Positions 40,653 to 49,900 are shown, counted from the stretch's first letter. The stretch: 64,000 nucleotides of DNA from Clostridiales bacterium (GCA_004558115.1 SFDT01000001.1:27907-91906), one strand, 5' to 3'. The notes: generated from the sequence alone by a model not told the origin. Program-made: numbers and translations.

Positions 40653-42491
40653 TCACGGTTCCGCCGGCTTCTCGCCGAATACCGCCAGGAACGCGGCCTG
40701 GTCCATGGTCTCGTGCTCCAGCAAATACTGGGCCACAGTCTCCAGAGCCTCCCGCTGCTGTTCCAAAATGGCCTGGCAGCGGTTGTACGCCTGGGACACT
40801 ACGTTCTGGACCTCCTGGTCGATCTGGGCCGCCACGGCCTCGGAATAGCTGCGGCCCTGGGTCATGGTGCGGCCGATGAACACATCGTGGCCCTCGTCGA
40901 AGGACACGGTGCCGATTTTGTCGCTCATGCCGTAGGAAGCCACCATCTTCCGGGCGATCTGGGTGGCCCGCTGAATGTCGTTGCTGGCACCGGTGGAGAT
41001 GTCCCCCAGGCACAGCTTCTCCGCCACGCGGCCGCCCAGCAGCCCCACGATCTGGTCCTCCATATACCGCTTGGAAAGGTAGGAGCGGTCCTCCTCCGGC
41101 AGGGAAATGGTCATGCCGCCCGCCTGGCCCCGGGGCACGATGGTGATCTGGCTCACCGGGTCCTGGCCCGGCAGGCTGTGCATCACCACGGCGTGGCCCG
41201 CCTCGTGATAGGCGGTCAGCTCCCGCTCGTGCTGGGGGACCACCCGGCTCTTTTTCTCCGGGCCGGCCAGGACCTTGATCTCCGCCTTTTCCAGGTCCTC
41301 CATGCAGATGTAGGGCCGGTCCTCCCGGGCGGCCAGCAAGGCGCCCTCGTTCACCAGGTTCTCCAGGTCCGCGCCGGTGAAGCCCGGCGTGCCTCTGGCC
41401 AGCTTTTTCAGGTCCACATCTTCCGCCAGGGGCTTGCCCTTCACATGGACCCGGAGGATCTCCTCCCGGCCCCGGATGTCCGGCAGGCCCACATACACCT
41501 GGCGGTCGAACCGGCCGGGCCGCAGCAGGGCCGGGTCCAGCACATCCGCCCGGTTGGTGGCGGCCAGCACCACAACGCCCTCGTTGGCGGCAAAGCCGTC
41601 CATCTCCACCAGCAGCTGGTTGAGCGTCTGCTCCCGCTCGTCATGGCCGCCGCCCAGGCCCGTACCTCTCTGACGGCCCACGGCGTCGATCTCGTCGATA
41701 AACACGATGGCGGGGGAATTCTTCTTGGCCTGGTCAAACAGGTCCCGGACGCGGCTGGCGCCCACGCCCACGTACAGCTCCACGAAGTCAGAGCCGGAGA
41801 TGGACAAAAAGCCCACGCCGGCCTCGCCGGCCACGGCCTTGGCCAGCAGCGTCTTGCCGGTGCCCGGAGGGCCCACCAGCAGCACGCCCTTGGGAATGCG
41901 GGCCCCCAGGGCAATATACTTCTGGGGGTCCTTCAAAAACTCCACGATCTCCCGGAGTTCTTCCTTTTCCTCGTCAGCGCCGGCCACATCCTCAAAGGTG
42001 ACCTTTTTGTCCTTATCCGTCAGGGTGCGGGTGCGGGCCATGCCGAATTTGGCCATGCGGTCGCCACCCATTCCCCCCTGGGAACGGATGAACATCAAAT
42101 ACCACATGCCGCCCAGCAGCACCACCATCAAGATCCAGGGCAGCAGATATTCCAGCCAGTTGGTGGTCTCCCTGGGCGGGTAGTCGTAATCCTTGATGAT
42201 GCCCTTGGCATACTGTTCCTGGATCAGGGGGTCCAGGTCCTCGTAAAACAGGTCGAAGCTGTACAGCTGATAGCGTACCGTCTCCCCGCTGTCTTTCAGT
42301 TTTATAGTCAGGACATGCTGTTTACTGACGCTCAGCTCCTCCACCTTTTCCTGCTGGAACAGCTGGCGGACCCGGGCATAGTCCAGCTTCTCTCCCTGGG
42401 TGTCCGCCTGCCACAGCCAGCTGAGGCACAGCACGATCACCATGATCAGGAACATAAAGCTGAGTCCTGACGCCTTGTTTTGTCTCGTCAC
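40653..42491 (-). CDS. ftsH: ATP-dependent zinc metalloprotease FtsH
   Basis: A 612-residue membrane-bound AAA+ protease. Two membrane helices (about 10-27 and 114-132) flank an extracytoplasmic loop. The AAA module has Walker A GPPGTGKT (about 200) and Walker B IVFIDEIDAVG. The protease has HEAGH (about 417). GTG at 42489-42491 follows GGAGG at 8 nt. Last gene of the gdpP-rplI-dnaB-tilS-hpt-ftsH operon, but separated from hpt by an unusual 265-bp region. Confidence 0.95.
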   Translation of the reverse strand: MTRQNKASGLSFMFLIMVIVLCLSWLWQADTQGEKLDYARVRQLFQQEKVEELSVSKQHVLTIKLKDSGETVRYQLYSFDLFYEDLDPLIQEQYAKGIIKDYDYPPRETTNWLEYLLPWILMVVLLGGMWYLMFIRSQGGMGGDRMAKFGMARTRTLTDKDKKVTFEDVAGADEEKEELREIVEFLKDPQKYIALGARIPKGVLLVGPPGTGKTLLAKAVAGEAGVGFLSISGSDFVELYVGVGASRVRDLFDQAKKNSPAIVFIDEIDAVGRQRGTGLGGGHDEREQTLNQLLVEMDGFAANEGVVVLAATNRADVLDPALLRPGRFDRQVYVGLPDIRGREEILRVHVKGKPLAEDVDLKKLARGTPGFTGADLENLVNEGALLAAREDRPYICMEDLEKAEIKVLAGPEKKSRVVPQHERELTAYHEAGHAVVMHSLPGQDPVSQITIVPRGQAGGMTISLPEEDRSYLSKRYMEDQIVGLLGGRVAEKLCLGDISTGASNDIQRATQIARKMVASYGMSDKIGTVSFDEGHDVFIGRTMTQGRSYSEAVAAQIDQEVQNVVSQAYNRCQAILEQQREALETVAQYLLEHETMDQAAFLAVFGEKPAEP

Positions 42492-42529
42492 AGATCCATC
42501 CTCCTTTGGATGTGGGAAATCGTATTACC

Positions 42530-42609
42530 GGGCGGCGTAGACCTCCGGCTTCAGCACGCCGATATACGGCACGTTCCGGTACTGCTGGGCGTAGTCCAGG
42601 CCGTAGCCC
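42530..42609. repeat. 80-bp exact direct copy of the hpt 3' end (distal copy)
   Basis: Identical over 80 bp to 42762-42841, which is the last part of the real hpt gene, at an offset of 232 bp. It encodes the hpt C-terminal peptide and stop in frame with no gene before it, so it is a duplicated tail, not a functional gene. Confidence 0.9.
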
Positions 42610-42761
42610 GTTCCCGCCGGACCCGTCCGGCGGGAGCCCATTTTTTTGAACGCAAGCGGCCCGAAGTGAATCCGGTCCGCTTCGAGGTTTTGCCTCCGGC
42701 AAAACGCTCGGACGCCTGTCGGCGGCGGGCCCTTGGCCCGCTGGTGGGCCAAGGCCTTATT
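42610..42761. repeat. 152-bp palindrome-rich insert between the two hpt tails
   Basis: Contains at least three perfect hairpins: 10-bp arms around 42613-42634 followed on the plus strand by AGCCCATTTTTTT, GTTTTGCC/GGCAAAAC near 42690-42710, and CTTGGCCC/GGGCCAAG near 42732-42754. No credible gene. It resembles a small non-autonomous or REP-like element. Confidence 0.6.
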
Positions 42762-43311
42762 GGGCGGCGTAGACCTCCGGCTTCAGCACGCCGATATACG
42801 GCACGTTCCGGTACTGCTGGGCGTAGTCCAGGCCGTAGCCCACCACGAACTCGTCAGGCACGATGAAGCCAGCCAGGTCGGCGGTGATGGCCTTGGCCCG
42901 GCGGGAGGGCTTATCCAGCAGGGTCACGATGGTGATGGAGGCGGCGCCTTTGGTCATGAAATACTCCTTCAAAAAGGCCAGGGTATTGCCGGAGTCCAGA
43001 ATATCCTCCACGATGATGAGGTGCCGGCCGGTGATATCCTGCTGGAGGTCGTGGGTGATCTGCACCCGGCCGGAGGAGGTGGTGGCGTTCTCGTAAGAGC
43101 TGACGGCAATAAACTCCACATCGCTTTTCAACTGGCAGGCCCGAACCAAGTCCGCCATGAACACAAAGGACCCCTTCAGCACGCTGAGGAACAGGGGCTT
43201 TTTGCCCTGGAAGCGGTCATACAGTTCCTCGCCCATCTCAGCGATGCGGGCCTTCAATTCTTCTTCCGTCACCAGGACCTTCAGGATATCTTGCTCCATC
43301 TCACTTCTCAT
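42757..43311 (-). CDS. hpt: hypoxanthine phosphoribosyltransferase
   Basis: A 184-residue purine salvage enzyme making IMP/GMP from hypoxanthine/guanine and PRPP. The PRPP-binding motif is LIIVEDILDSGNTLAFL (about residues 98-114), and the GYGLDYAQQYRNVPYIGVL C-terminal region completes the fold. ATG at 43309-43311 has GAGGAG upstream and overlaps tilS by 11 bases. Its last 80 bp are repeated exactly at 42530-42609. Confidence 0.95.
   Translation of the reverse strand: MRSEMEQDILKVLVTEEELKARIAEMGEELYDRFQGKKPLFLSVLKGSFVFMADLVRACQLKSDVEFIAVSSYENATTSSGRVQITHDLQQDITGRHLIIVEDILDSGNTLAFLKEYFMTKGAASITIVTLLDKPSRRAKAITADLAGFIVPDEFVVGYGLDYAQQYRNVPYIGVLKPEVYAAQ
42762..42841. repeat. 80-bp direct repeat, copy within hpt
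   Basis: The functional copy of the repeat: 3' end of hpt, identical to 42530-42609. Confidence 0.9.
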
Positions 43312-44656
43312 GATGATTCTCCTCTGTCTTTTTAGTAAATTTCACAAACACCGTCTGTCCGCCGGGACAGGGTGCAAAATCCGGTTGAACACCAAACACG
43401 GGGTCGGCGGCGTGGGCATCCCCCACCCGCAGCACCGGAAGCGCGTCCCGCTCCTCCGGGGTCAGCCCCCGCTCCGCGCAGAGGCGCTTAAAGCTCCTTG
43501 GCCCCCGGCTGCCGGGCAGCCGCAGCCAATCGCCGGGACGCCAGGGCGTCACAGCCATGGCCGCTCCCTCCGGCAGTCCCACCGGCAGCGCGCCGGGGGA
43601 GGCATGATCGGAAATCATGACGGCTGTCCCGCCGAATTCCACAGTGCCGCCCACCGCGATGGGCGCCGCACCGGACCGGGCGGGCCGCCGGGTGATCTCC
43701 AGGGTGTACTTCTTCCGCCGGGCCGTCATGCCGTAGGGCAGGGAGACCTCCAGGTCCGTCCGGCGTCCCCGGGCCAGGTCCAGCACCGCCAGTACATGGG
43801 CGGCAGTCAGGTCCTTCCGGTGTCCGGCGGTCCGGGCCAGCAGCTGCAGCACTGCCCGCTCCGCCACCGCCCGGGGCACATCCGTCAGCATCAGGCAGGG
43901 CATGGAAACGCCGTCCGGCAATTCCTTCACCTGGTCCATCAGGCCCCTTGCCATGGACTCCAACGCGTCGCTCTCCTCCCGCAAAATGGCGGAGGTCCGG
44001 GCGATATTTTCCGTGCACTTGGGATTGATCTGCCGCAGCACCGGTATCACGGCGCTCCGCAAGGCGTTCCGGGCCGCGGCGTCGGGGTCGGCATTGGTGG
44101 CGTCCTCCACATGGGGCACGCCGTGGGCAGCGGCGTAATCCGCCAGCTCCGCCCGGGGAATGCGCAGGAAGGGGCGGCAGACCTTCCCCCGCACCTGGGG
44201 GATGCCCGCCAGTCCCGCCGAGCCGGTGCCGCGGATCAGGTTCAGCAGCACCGTCTCCGCGTTGTCATCGGCGTGGTGGGCGGTGCAGATGGCGTCATAG
44301 TTGCCGTCCTCCGCCGCTTTGCTCAAAAAATCGTACCGGAGCCGCCGGGCGGCCTCCTCCACGGAAAGCCCCTCCTGTTCCGCCAAAGCGCGGGTATCGC
44401 CGCTTCCGGCAAGGAAGGGGATTCCGCGGGCGACACAGTAGTCCCGGACGAACTGTTCGTCCCGGTCCGCCTCCGCTCCCCGCAGCCGGTGGTTGAAATG
44501 GGCGGCGGTGACGGAAAACTCCCGTTGGCGGCACAGAAAATCCAGTAAGCACATGGAATCCAGTCCGCCGGACACGGCGCACAGCACCTTTCCCCCCCGG
44601 GGAAAGTGCCCGCGCAAAAAGGCCCCGGCGGAGGCCAGCTCATTCATCGTCCCCAT
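43301..44656 (-). CDS. tilS: tRNA(Ile)-lysidine synthase
   Basis: A 451-residue PP-loop ATPase that puts lysidine on C34 of tRNA-Ile(CAU). The PP-loop motif SGGLDSMCLLDFL lies near residue 30, and HFNHRLRGAEADRDE and HHADDNAETVLLNLIRG follow. The C-terminal third is the TilS substrate-recognition extension. Start could be the first ATG (44654-44656) or the one three codons later; both lie inside the dnaB 3' end. Confidence 0.92.
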   Translation of the reverse strand: MGTMNELASAGAFLRGHFPRGGKVLCAVSGGLDSMCLLDFLCRQREFSVTAAHFNHRLRGAEADRDEQFVRDYCVARGIPFLAGSGDTRALAEQEGLSVEEAARRLRYDFLSKAAEDGNYDAICTAHHADDNAETVLLNLIRGTGSAGLAGIPQVRGKVCRPFLRIPRAELADYAAAHGVPHVEDATNADPDAAARNALRSAVIPVLRQINPKCTENIARTSAILREESDALESMARGLMDQVKELPDGVSMPCLMLTDVPRAVAERAVLQLLARTAGHRKDLTAAHVLAVLDLARGRRTDLEVSLPYGMTARRKKYTLEITRRPARSGAAPIAVGGTVEFGGTAVMISDHASPGALPVGLPEGAAMAVTPWRPGDWLRLPGSRGPRSFKRLCAERGLTPEERDALPVLRVGDAHAADPVFGVQPDFAPCPGGQTVFVKFTKKTEENHHEK

Positions 44657-45992
44657 AGCGGTTATCCAGCGTGGCGAAGGTGGTGTACTCCGGCATCCAC
44701 CGCAGCTCCACCTTGCCGGTCTCGCCGTGGCGGTTCTTGGCTACGATGCACTCGGCGATGTTGTGCTTTTCCGAGTCTTCATTATAATAGTCGTCCCGGT
44801 ACAAAAACAGAACGATATCCGCATCCTGCTCGATGGCGCCGGATTCCCGGAGGTCCGACAGCATGGGCCGCTTGTCATCCCGCTTTTCATTGGCACGGGA
44901 AAGCTGGCTCAGGCAGATGACGGGGATGTTCAGCTCCTTGGCCATGATCTTCAGCATACGGGACATATCGCTGACCACCTGCTGGCGGCTCTCTCCGCCG
45001 CCGCTTTTTCCGCCGGCGGAGGTCATCAATTGCAGATAGTCGATGACCACCAGTCCCAGGTTGTCCAGGCGGCGGCACTTGGCGTTCATGTCCGCCACGG
45101 ACAGCATGGGGTTGTCGTCGATGCGGATGTCCACCTTGTTCAAAATGGTGGCGGCGCCGGCGATCTTCTCCCAGTCTGTCTCCCGGAGGGAGCCGGTCTT
45201 CAGGCGGTTATTTTCCACGCAGGCCTCGGAGGACAAAAGGCGCATGGCCAGCTGCTCCCGGGACATTTCCAGGGAGAAAACCGCCACGGTCTTCTGGGTG
45301 CTCTTGGCCACGTTCAGGGCGATGTTCAGCGCGAAGGAGGTCTTGCCCATGCCGGGGCGGGCGGCCAGCAGGATAAGGTCCGACTTGTTGAGGCCGGTGA
45401 TCTTCTGGTCCACGGCGGAAAGGCCGGTGGAAAGGCCCGGCAGGTGGTTTTCGCTCTCGCTCATCTCGCTGAGGCGGTCCAGCACCTCCGGCAGCACCTG
45501 CCGCAGCGGCACCATGTCCTGGGCGCTCTGTCCCCGGCGGACGGCGTATACCTTCTGCTCTGCGATCTCCAGGATGTCTCCGGCCTCGCCTACGCCCTCC
45601 TGGACCATGGCGGTGATCTCCGCCGCCGCCTGGGCCACGCCCCGCAGCAGGGCCTTGTCCCGGACGATGGCCACATACTCCATGACGTTGGCGCTGGTGG
45701 GGGTGATCTCCATCAGCTGGGCCAGGTAGGCGCGGGTGGTGTTTTCGTCATAGGTGCCGGCCTTCTGCATCTCCTCGCAGACGGTGATGCCGTCGATGGG
45801 CCGGGCATAGGTGAACATGGAGTAGATGGTCTCAAAGATCTCCCGGTTCTGCCGCAGATAGAAGTCCGCCGGGCGCAGCTTGTCCATCACGTCCTTGACG
45901 CATTCAGGGTCGATGAGCATGGAGCCCAGCACGGCCTGCTCCCCCTCCAGGGAATGGGGCATCTGCCGCAGCAGCAGGTCTTCATTTGCCAT
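44640..45992 (-). CDS. dnaB: replicative DNA helicase DnaB
   Basis: A 450-residue hexameric 5'-3' helicase (DnaC of Bacillus nomenclature). The N-terminal primase-interacting domain (MPHSLEGEQAVLGSMLID) is followed by the RecA-type ATPase with Walker A AARPGMGKTSFAL (about 209) and the DIVLFLYRDDYY motif. ATG at 45990-45992 follows CGGAGG. Overlaps tilS at its end. Confidence 0.96.
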   Translation of the reverse strand: MANEDLLLRQMPHSLEGEQAVLGSMLIDPECVKDVMDKLRPADFYLRQNREIFETIYSMFTYARPIDGITVCEEMQKAGTYDENTTRAYLAQLMEITPTSANVMEYVAIVRDKALLRGVAQAAAEITAMVQEGVGEAGDILEIAEQKVYAVRRGQSAQDMVPLRQVLPEVLDRLSEMSESENHLPGLSTGLSAVDQKITGLNKSDLILLAARPGMGKTSFALNIALNVAKSTQKTVAVFSLEMSREQLAMRLLSSEACVENNRLKTGSLRETDWEKIAGAATILNKVDIRIDDNPMLSVADMNAKCRRLDNLGLVVIDYLQLMTSAGGKSGGGESRQQVVSDMSRMLKIMAKELNIPVICLSQLSRANEKRDDKRPMLSDLRESGAIEQDADIVLFLYRDDYYNEDSEKHNIAECIVAKNRHGETGKVELRWMPEYTTFATLDNRYGDDE

Positions 45993-46031
45993 GGGCGTTC
46001 ACCTCCGATGGGTTTTCAGATAAAAACAGGC

Positions 46032-46481
46032 TTACTTTTCCTCAAACACGGACACATACACAGTGCCCACGACCTCGAAGCCCAGCTTGGCCTTCACCTG
46101 GTAGCTGCCGAAGGCCTTGATGGGCTCGTCCAGCACCAGCTTCTGTTTGGGGATGTCGATGCTGAACTGGGCCTTCAGGCCCTCGGAGATCTCCTTGGTG
46201 GTGACGGCGCCGAACAGGCGGCCGCCGTTGCCGGCCTTGGCGGTGAGCTTCACCATGCACTCCTTCAGCTTCTCGGCGGTGGCCTCGGCCTCCGCCTTCT
46301 GGCGGGCCTCCTCGGCCTTGCGGGCCTTTTCCTTCAGGTTCATGGTGTTGATGGCGTCGGCGGTGGCGGCGATGGCCAGCTTCCGGGGCAGGAGGAAATT
46401 GCGGGCATAGCCCTCGGACACCTCCACCATCTGGCCCTTCTTGCCCTGGCCCTTCACATCCTGCTGTAAAATCACTTTCAT
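46032..46481 (-). CDS. rplI: 50S ribosomal protein L9
   Basis: A 149-residue ribosomal protein. The N-terminal domain MKVILQQDVKGQGKKGQMVE...GYARNFLLPRKLA is the L9 signature, then the long connecting helix and C-terminal domain. Between gdpP and dnaB as in most Firmicutes. Confidence 0.97.
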   Translation of the reverse strand: MKVILQQDVKGQGKKGQMVEVSEGYARNFLLPRKLAIAATADAINTMNLKEKARKAEEARQKAEAEATAEKLKECMVKLTAKAGNGGRLFGAVTTKEISEGLKAQFSIDIPKQKLVLDEPIKAFGSYQVKAKLGFEVVGTVYVSVFEEK

Positions 46482-46504
46482 AATTGCTTTCTCCTTTTGT
46501 TCGG

Positions 46505-48499
46505 TTATTTTTCAAAATAGTCGTCGATGGCCTGGCACAGCTGCTCCCGCACAGTCAGCGGGTCGCCGTTTTCCACACGGCCGCCGGCGGTGGTGGAATT
46601 GCCGCCGCCGCCCAGGGCCTCCAGGATCACCTGAACATTGATCTCGCCCAGAGAGCGGGCGGACATCTGCACATCCTCCCCGTTGCGGAACAGCACGAAG
46701 GAGGCCTTCACGCCCTTGAGGCCCAGCAGCTCGTCCGCCGCCTGGGCGGCCGCCACCCGGTCCACGCCGTCCTGGGGGATGACGGCGATGGCGAAGCAGT
46801 CCCGGTACATCTCCGCCCGGCGGATGATGTCGTACCGGGAGACCATCTCGCTGAGGTTGTTCTGGAACAGGCGCTGAACGTCGGTGGTGTCCGCGCCGCC
46901 CCGCCGCAGGAAGGCCGCCGCCTCGAAGGTGCGGCCGCCGGTGCGGAGGGTAAAGTGCTTCGTATCCAGCACGATACCGGCCAGCAGGGATTCCGCCTCC
47001 TCCCGCAGGAGGTACGCCGGCTCCACCAGGTACTGCAAAAGCTCCGTCACCAGCTCCGAGGCGGAGGAGGCGTAGGGCTCGTGGAAGCTGAAGGCGGCGT
47101 TTTCGATGTAGCTGGCGGCCCGGCGGTGGTGGTCGATGACGGCCACCCGGTTGCAGGACTCCAGCAGCTGGGGGCTCTCCACCAGGTCGGGGCGGTTGGT
47201 GTCCACCACGATCAACAGGGCGCCGGGCTGCATCTTCAAAAAGGCCTCGCCGCCGGAGACAAACACATTCTCATACTCCGGCAGGGCTTTCAGCTTTTGT
47301 AGCAGCGCCTGGGCGGCGTTGTGCTCCTCGTTGATGACGATCTGGGCCCGCTTGCCCCGCTTCCGGGCCACGCAGCAAAGGCCCGCCGCGGCGCCCACGG
47401 CGTCCATGTCCGCGAAGCTGTGGCCCATGATGTAGATCTCCGTGGCGTCCATTACCAGCTCGCTGAGGGCGTTGGCCATGACCCGGGACTTCACCTTTGT
47501 GCGCTTTTCCGTGGTCTTGGCCCGGCCGCCGTAAAACTCAAAGTCCACCTTGTTGCGGACCACCGCCTGGTCGCCGCCCCGGCTCAGGGCCATCTCCACG
47601 GACAAGTTGGCGTTTTTATACAGCTCCGCCATGGTGTCCGCGTCCTTGCCCACGCCGATGGACAGCGTGGGGTGGACGCCCTCGCCCACCTTGATGTCCC
47701 GGATGGCGTCCAGCACGGAGAACCGCTCCGCCGCGAAATGCTCGTAGTGCTGCTCCTCAAAGATGAACAGGTAGTGGTCCCGCTCCGTCTTCAGCAGAGG
47801 ACCCCCGGCCCAGGAGGCCCAGCTGCTGAGCTTTTCGTCGATCTGGGCCAGCACGGCGCTGCGCTGGGTATCGGCGCAGGCCTTCATGAGGTCATCGTAG
47901 TTGTCGATCATGAGGATGGCCACCACGGGGCGGGTCGCCGTGTATCTTTCCCGCAGCTCATCGGCCTCGGTGGTATCCACCCAGTAGGTGGTGGCCACCA
48001 GGTTCTGCTCGCCGCCCCGGCCCTTGGCCCGGACCAGGCTGCCGTACACCCGGAACCGGCGGCTGTTCATCGCCACCCGGCCGGGGCACTCCTGCTTCCC
48101 CTCCAACAGCCACTGGACGGGGAGGTCCGGCACGGCGTCATCCACCCGCATTTCAAACAGGTGCTCCCGCACGCCGGCCAGCTGGAGGAAATTTTCATTG
48201 CTCCAGATGATCTCGCCGGTGTCCGGCCGGAAGACCATGATGGGCAGGGGAGAGTTGATGAGGGTGGATTTGCTGGCGGTGTCCACACTGCCGGTCAGGT
48301 TGTCGATATACTGAAGGACCCCCTGGCGCCGCTTCTTGTTGGACTTGGTGAAATAAACATACAGTCCCAGCGTGGCGCAGCCCTCCGCCAGGGCCAGCAG
48401 GGGGCTCACCGTGGCCGTGGCGCCGCAGAAGGCGGCCATACACAGAAAATACAGCTGTAAATTGGGCTCCAGCAGGCGGGAGAGTTTTTTATTGCTCAT
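46505..48499 (-). CDS. gdpP: cyclic-di-AMP phosphodiesterase GdpP-type (DHH-DHHA1)
   Basis: A 664-residue membrane protein. Two N-terminal helices (about 15-55), a PAS-like domain (about 80-180), a degenerate GGDEF domain (about 190-320) and a DHH-DHHA1 phosphoesterase (about 345-660). Catalytic motifs are GHSFADMDAVGAA, VDTNRPDL and VIDHHRRAA; the C-terminal GGGNSTTAGG completes DHHA1. It hydrolyses c-di-AMP. Start at 48497-48499 follows AAAGGAG; the longer reading contains the promoter region. Confidence 0.92.
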   Translation of the reverse strand: MSNKKLSRLLEPNLQLYFLCMAAFCGATATVSPLLALAEGCATLGLYVYFTKSNKKRRQGVLQYIDNLTGSVDTASKSTLINSPLPIMVFRPDTGEIIWSNENFLQLAGVREHLFEMRVDDAVPDLPVQWLLEGKQECPGRVAMNSRRFRVYGSLVRAKGRGGEQNLVATTYWVDTTEADELRERYTATRPVVAILMIDNYDDLMKACADTQRSAVLAQIDEKLSSWASWAGGPLLKTERDHYLFIFEEQHYEHFAAERFSVLDAIRDIKVGEGVHPTLSIGVGKDADTMAELYKNANLSVEMALSRGGDQAVVRNKVDFEFYGGRAKTTEKRTKVKSRVMANALSELVMDATEIYIMGHSFADMDAVGAAAGLCCVARKRGKRAQIVINEEHNAAQALLQKLKALPEYENVFVSGGEAFLKMQPGALLIVVDTNRPDLVESPQLLESCNRVAVIDHHRRAASYIENAAFSFHEPYASSASELVTELLQYLVEPAYLLREEAESLLAGIVLDTKHFTLRTGGRTFEAAAFLRRGGADTTDVQRLFQNNLSEMVSRYDIIRRAEMYRDCFAIAVIPQDGVDRVAAAQAADELLGLKGVKASFVLFRNGEDVQMSARSLGEINVQVILEALGGGGNSTTAGGRVENGDPLTVREQLCQAIDDYFEK

Positions 48500-48551
48500 T
48501 CCAAAGTCTCCTTTATCCCGTTTTCCGGTGCGCATACTGATAGATTTTATA

Positions 48552-48580
48552 AGTATAGCATTTTTGCGGGATTCACGCAA
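48552..48580 (-). promoter_or_regulatory. promoter of the gdpP-rplI-dnaB-tilS-hpt-ftsH operon
   Basis: Minus strand TTGCGT (48580-48575), 17-bp spacer, TATACT (48557-48552). Confidence 0.65.
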
Positions 48581-48593
48581 TGGAAAAAGACGA

Positions 48594-48624
48594 AAAAGCG
48601 GTGCCTGTCCGGCACCGCTTTTTG
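48594..48624 (-). terminator. terminator of the MFS transporter gene
   Basis: Stem 48597-48605 / 48611-48619 with A and T flanks, immediately after the stop codon. Confidence 0.88.
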
Positions 48625-48636
48625 GAAAGACGTGAT

Positions 48637-49827
48637 TTACCCCCGCCGGCAGGCCCGCAGCAGCAAGAGGTTCAGCCCCAGTCCCGCCAGGGCCACAGCC
48701 GCCGCCGGAAAGCCCAGGTGTTCCATGCCCACCACCGCCTGCAGTTCACTGCTGGCAAAGGACCCCAGCGCAATGCCGATATTGCCCGCCACCGAAAGGG
48801 TGGAGGCACAGAGGTTCATGGCATAGGGGTGTTCCCGCTTCGCCAGAGCCAGGGCGTGGACCTGAACCGGCGTGCTGATCACATACATCAAAAGGCACAT
48901 GCCCAGCACGGAGGCGATCCCCGCCCAGCGGCCCCGCAGCAGGAAGGGCATGGCGGAAAACAGCACTGCCTGCATGGCCAGCACCGCCGGCGTTTTGGAA
49001 ACGCCTCCCCGCTCTCCCAGCCAGCCGGCCAGCAGGTTGCTGGTCACGCAGCAAAGGCCCACCACCATCAAAAGCGGGCTGACAGCGTCCTCTCCCACGC
49101 CCAAAACACCTGTCAGAATGGGAGTCAGATAGGTATAGACCACATACGTGGCGGCGTAGCAGGCGATGGTCATCAGCACACACAGGGAATAGCGCCGGTC
49201 CCGCAGCACCGCAAACTGTCTGAGAAAACCGGAGCCTCCGGCGGAGGCACTGCTGCGGGGCAGCGTCCGAAGCAGCACCGGTAGCAGCAGGACGCCCACC
49301 GTCAAAATGACCGCGAAGGCCGCCCGCCAGCCCAGCAGGCGGCAGATGGTCTTGTTCAGCGGATTGCCCACCACCGTTGCCAGGGACATGCCCGCGTAGA
49401 CCATGGACACCGCCTTGGCCGTATGCTCCGGCGGCGTCACCTCTCCCACAAACAGCAGCGCCACCGCCGTCAGCGTGCCGGTGAGCACCGCCGCCAGTGC
49501 CCGGGCGGCATACAGCACCCACAGGTTGGGCGCCAGCATGCTCAGGGCGTTGGCCGCCAGGAAAAGGCCCATCAGCACCATCAAAAGCCGGAACCGGGGC
49601 ACCCGGCCCGTGGCCGCGGTGACGATAGGCGTACCCACGGCATAGCCCGCGGCGAACACGCCCACCAGCTTGCCGGCAGCCCCCAAAGAGGCGTTCAGCC
49701 CCTGGGCGATGTCCGGCAGGATAGCCACCACCACGTATTCGCAGGACCCCAGCACAAAGCTCAGGGCCATTAAGGTCAGCACCGGCGCCGTGAAAAAGCG
49801 TCCGGAGACGGCAGTCTTTTCGTTCAT
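48637..49827 (-). CDS. MFS transporter (AraJ/arabinose-efflux type)
   Basis: A 396-residue, 12-helix major facilitator. It has the drug-efflux style N-terminus (SFVLGSCEYVVVAILPDIAQ), the motif-A-like loop after helix 2 (GTPIVTAATGRVPRF) and GNPLNKTICRLLGWRAAF at helix 5, as in AraJ/YdhP-type sugar or drug exporters. ATG at 49825-49827 follows GGGAGG. A LacI regulator lies just upstream but is separated by a terminator. Substrate unknown. Confidence 0.88.
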   Translation of the reverse strand: MNEKTAVSGRFFTAPVLTLMALSFVLGSCEYVVVAILPDIAQGLNASLGAAGKLVGVFAAGYAVGTPIVTAATGRVPRFRLLMVLMGLFLAANALSMLAPNLWVLYAARALAAVLTGTLTAVALLFVGEVTPPEHTAKAVSMVYAGMSLATVVGNPLNKTICRLLGWRAAFAVILTVGVLLLPVLLRTLPRSSASAGGSGFLRQFAVLRDRRYSLCVLMTIACYAATYVVYTYLTPILTGVLGVGEDAVSPLLMVVGLCCVTSNLLAGWLGERGGVSKTPAVLAMQAVLFSAMPFLLRGRWAGIASVLGMCLLMYVISTPVQVHALALAKREHPYAMNLCASTLSVAGNIGIALGSFASSELQAVVGMEHLGFPAAAVALAGLGLNLLLLRACRRG

Positions 49828-49867
49828 AATCGTTCCTCCCATTCCGTGTGCGTACACAGGTTTTTCC

Positions 49868-49899
49868 CAAAAGCAGGGGACCTATGTCCCCGCTTTTGC
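49868..49899 (-). terminator. terminator of the LacI-family gene
   Basis: AAAAGCAGGGGAC / GTCCCCGCTTTT near-perfect hairpin just past the stop codon. Confidence 0.8.
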
Positions 49900-49900
49900 A

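Noticed and set aside
39837..42470. 877-codon open frame on the plus strand opposite ftsH
   Set aside because: It is antisense to a clear ftsH gene, has the histidine/leucine/glycine-rich composition typical of the antisense frame of GC-rich genes, no ribosome site and no domain.
42525..42752. 75-codon minus-strand frame ending in the hpt C-terminal peptide
   Set aside because: It consists of the palindromic spacer plus the duplicated hpt tail; only the last ~27 codons are protein-like and no ribosome site is present. Treated as part of a repeat element.
44493..46469. 658-codon plus-strand frame opposite tilS, dnaB and rplI
   Set aside because: Antisense shadow of three well-supported genes, no motif and no ribosome site.
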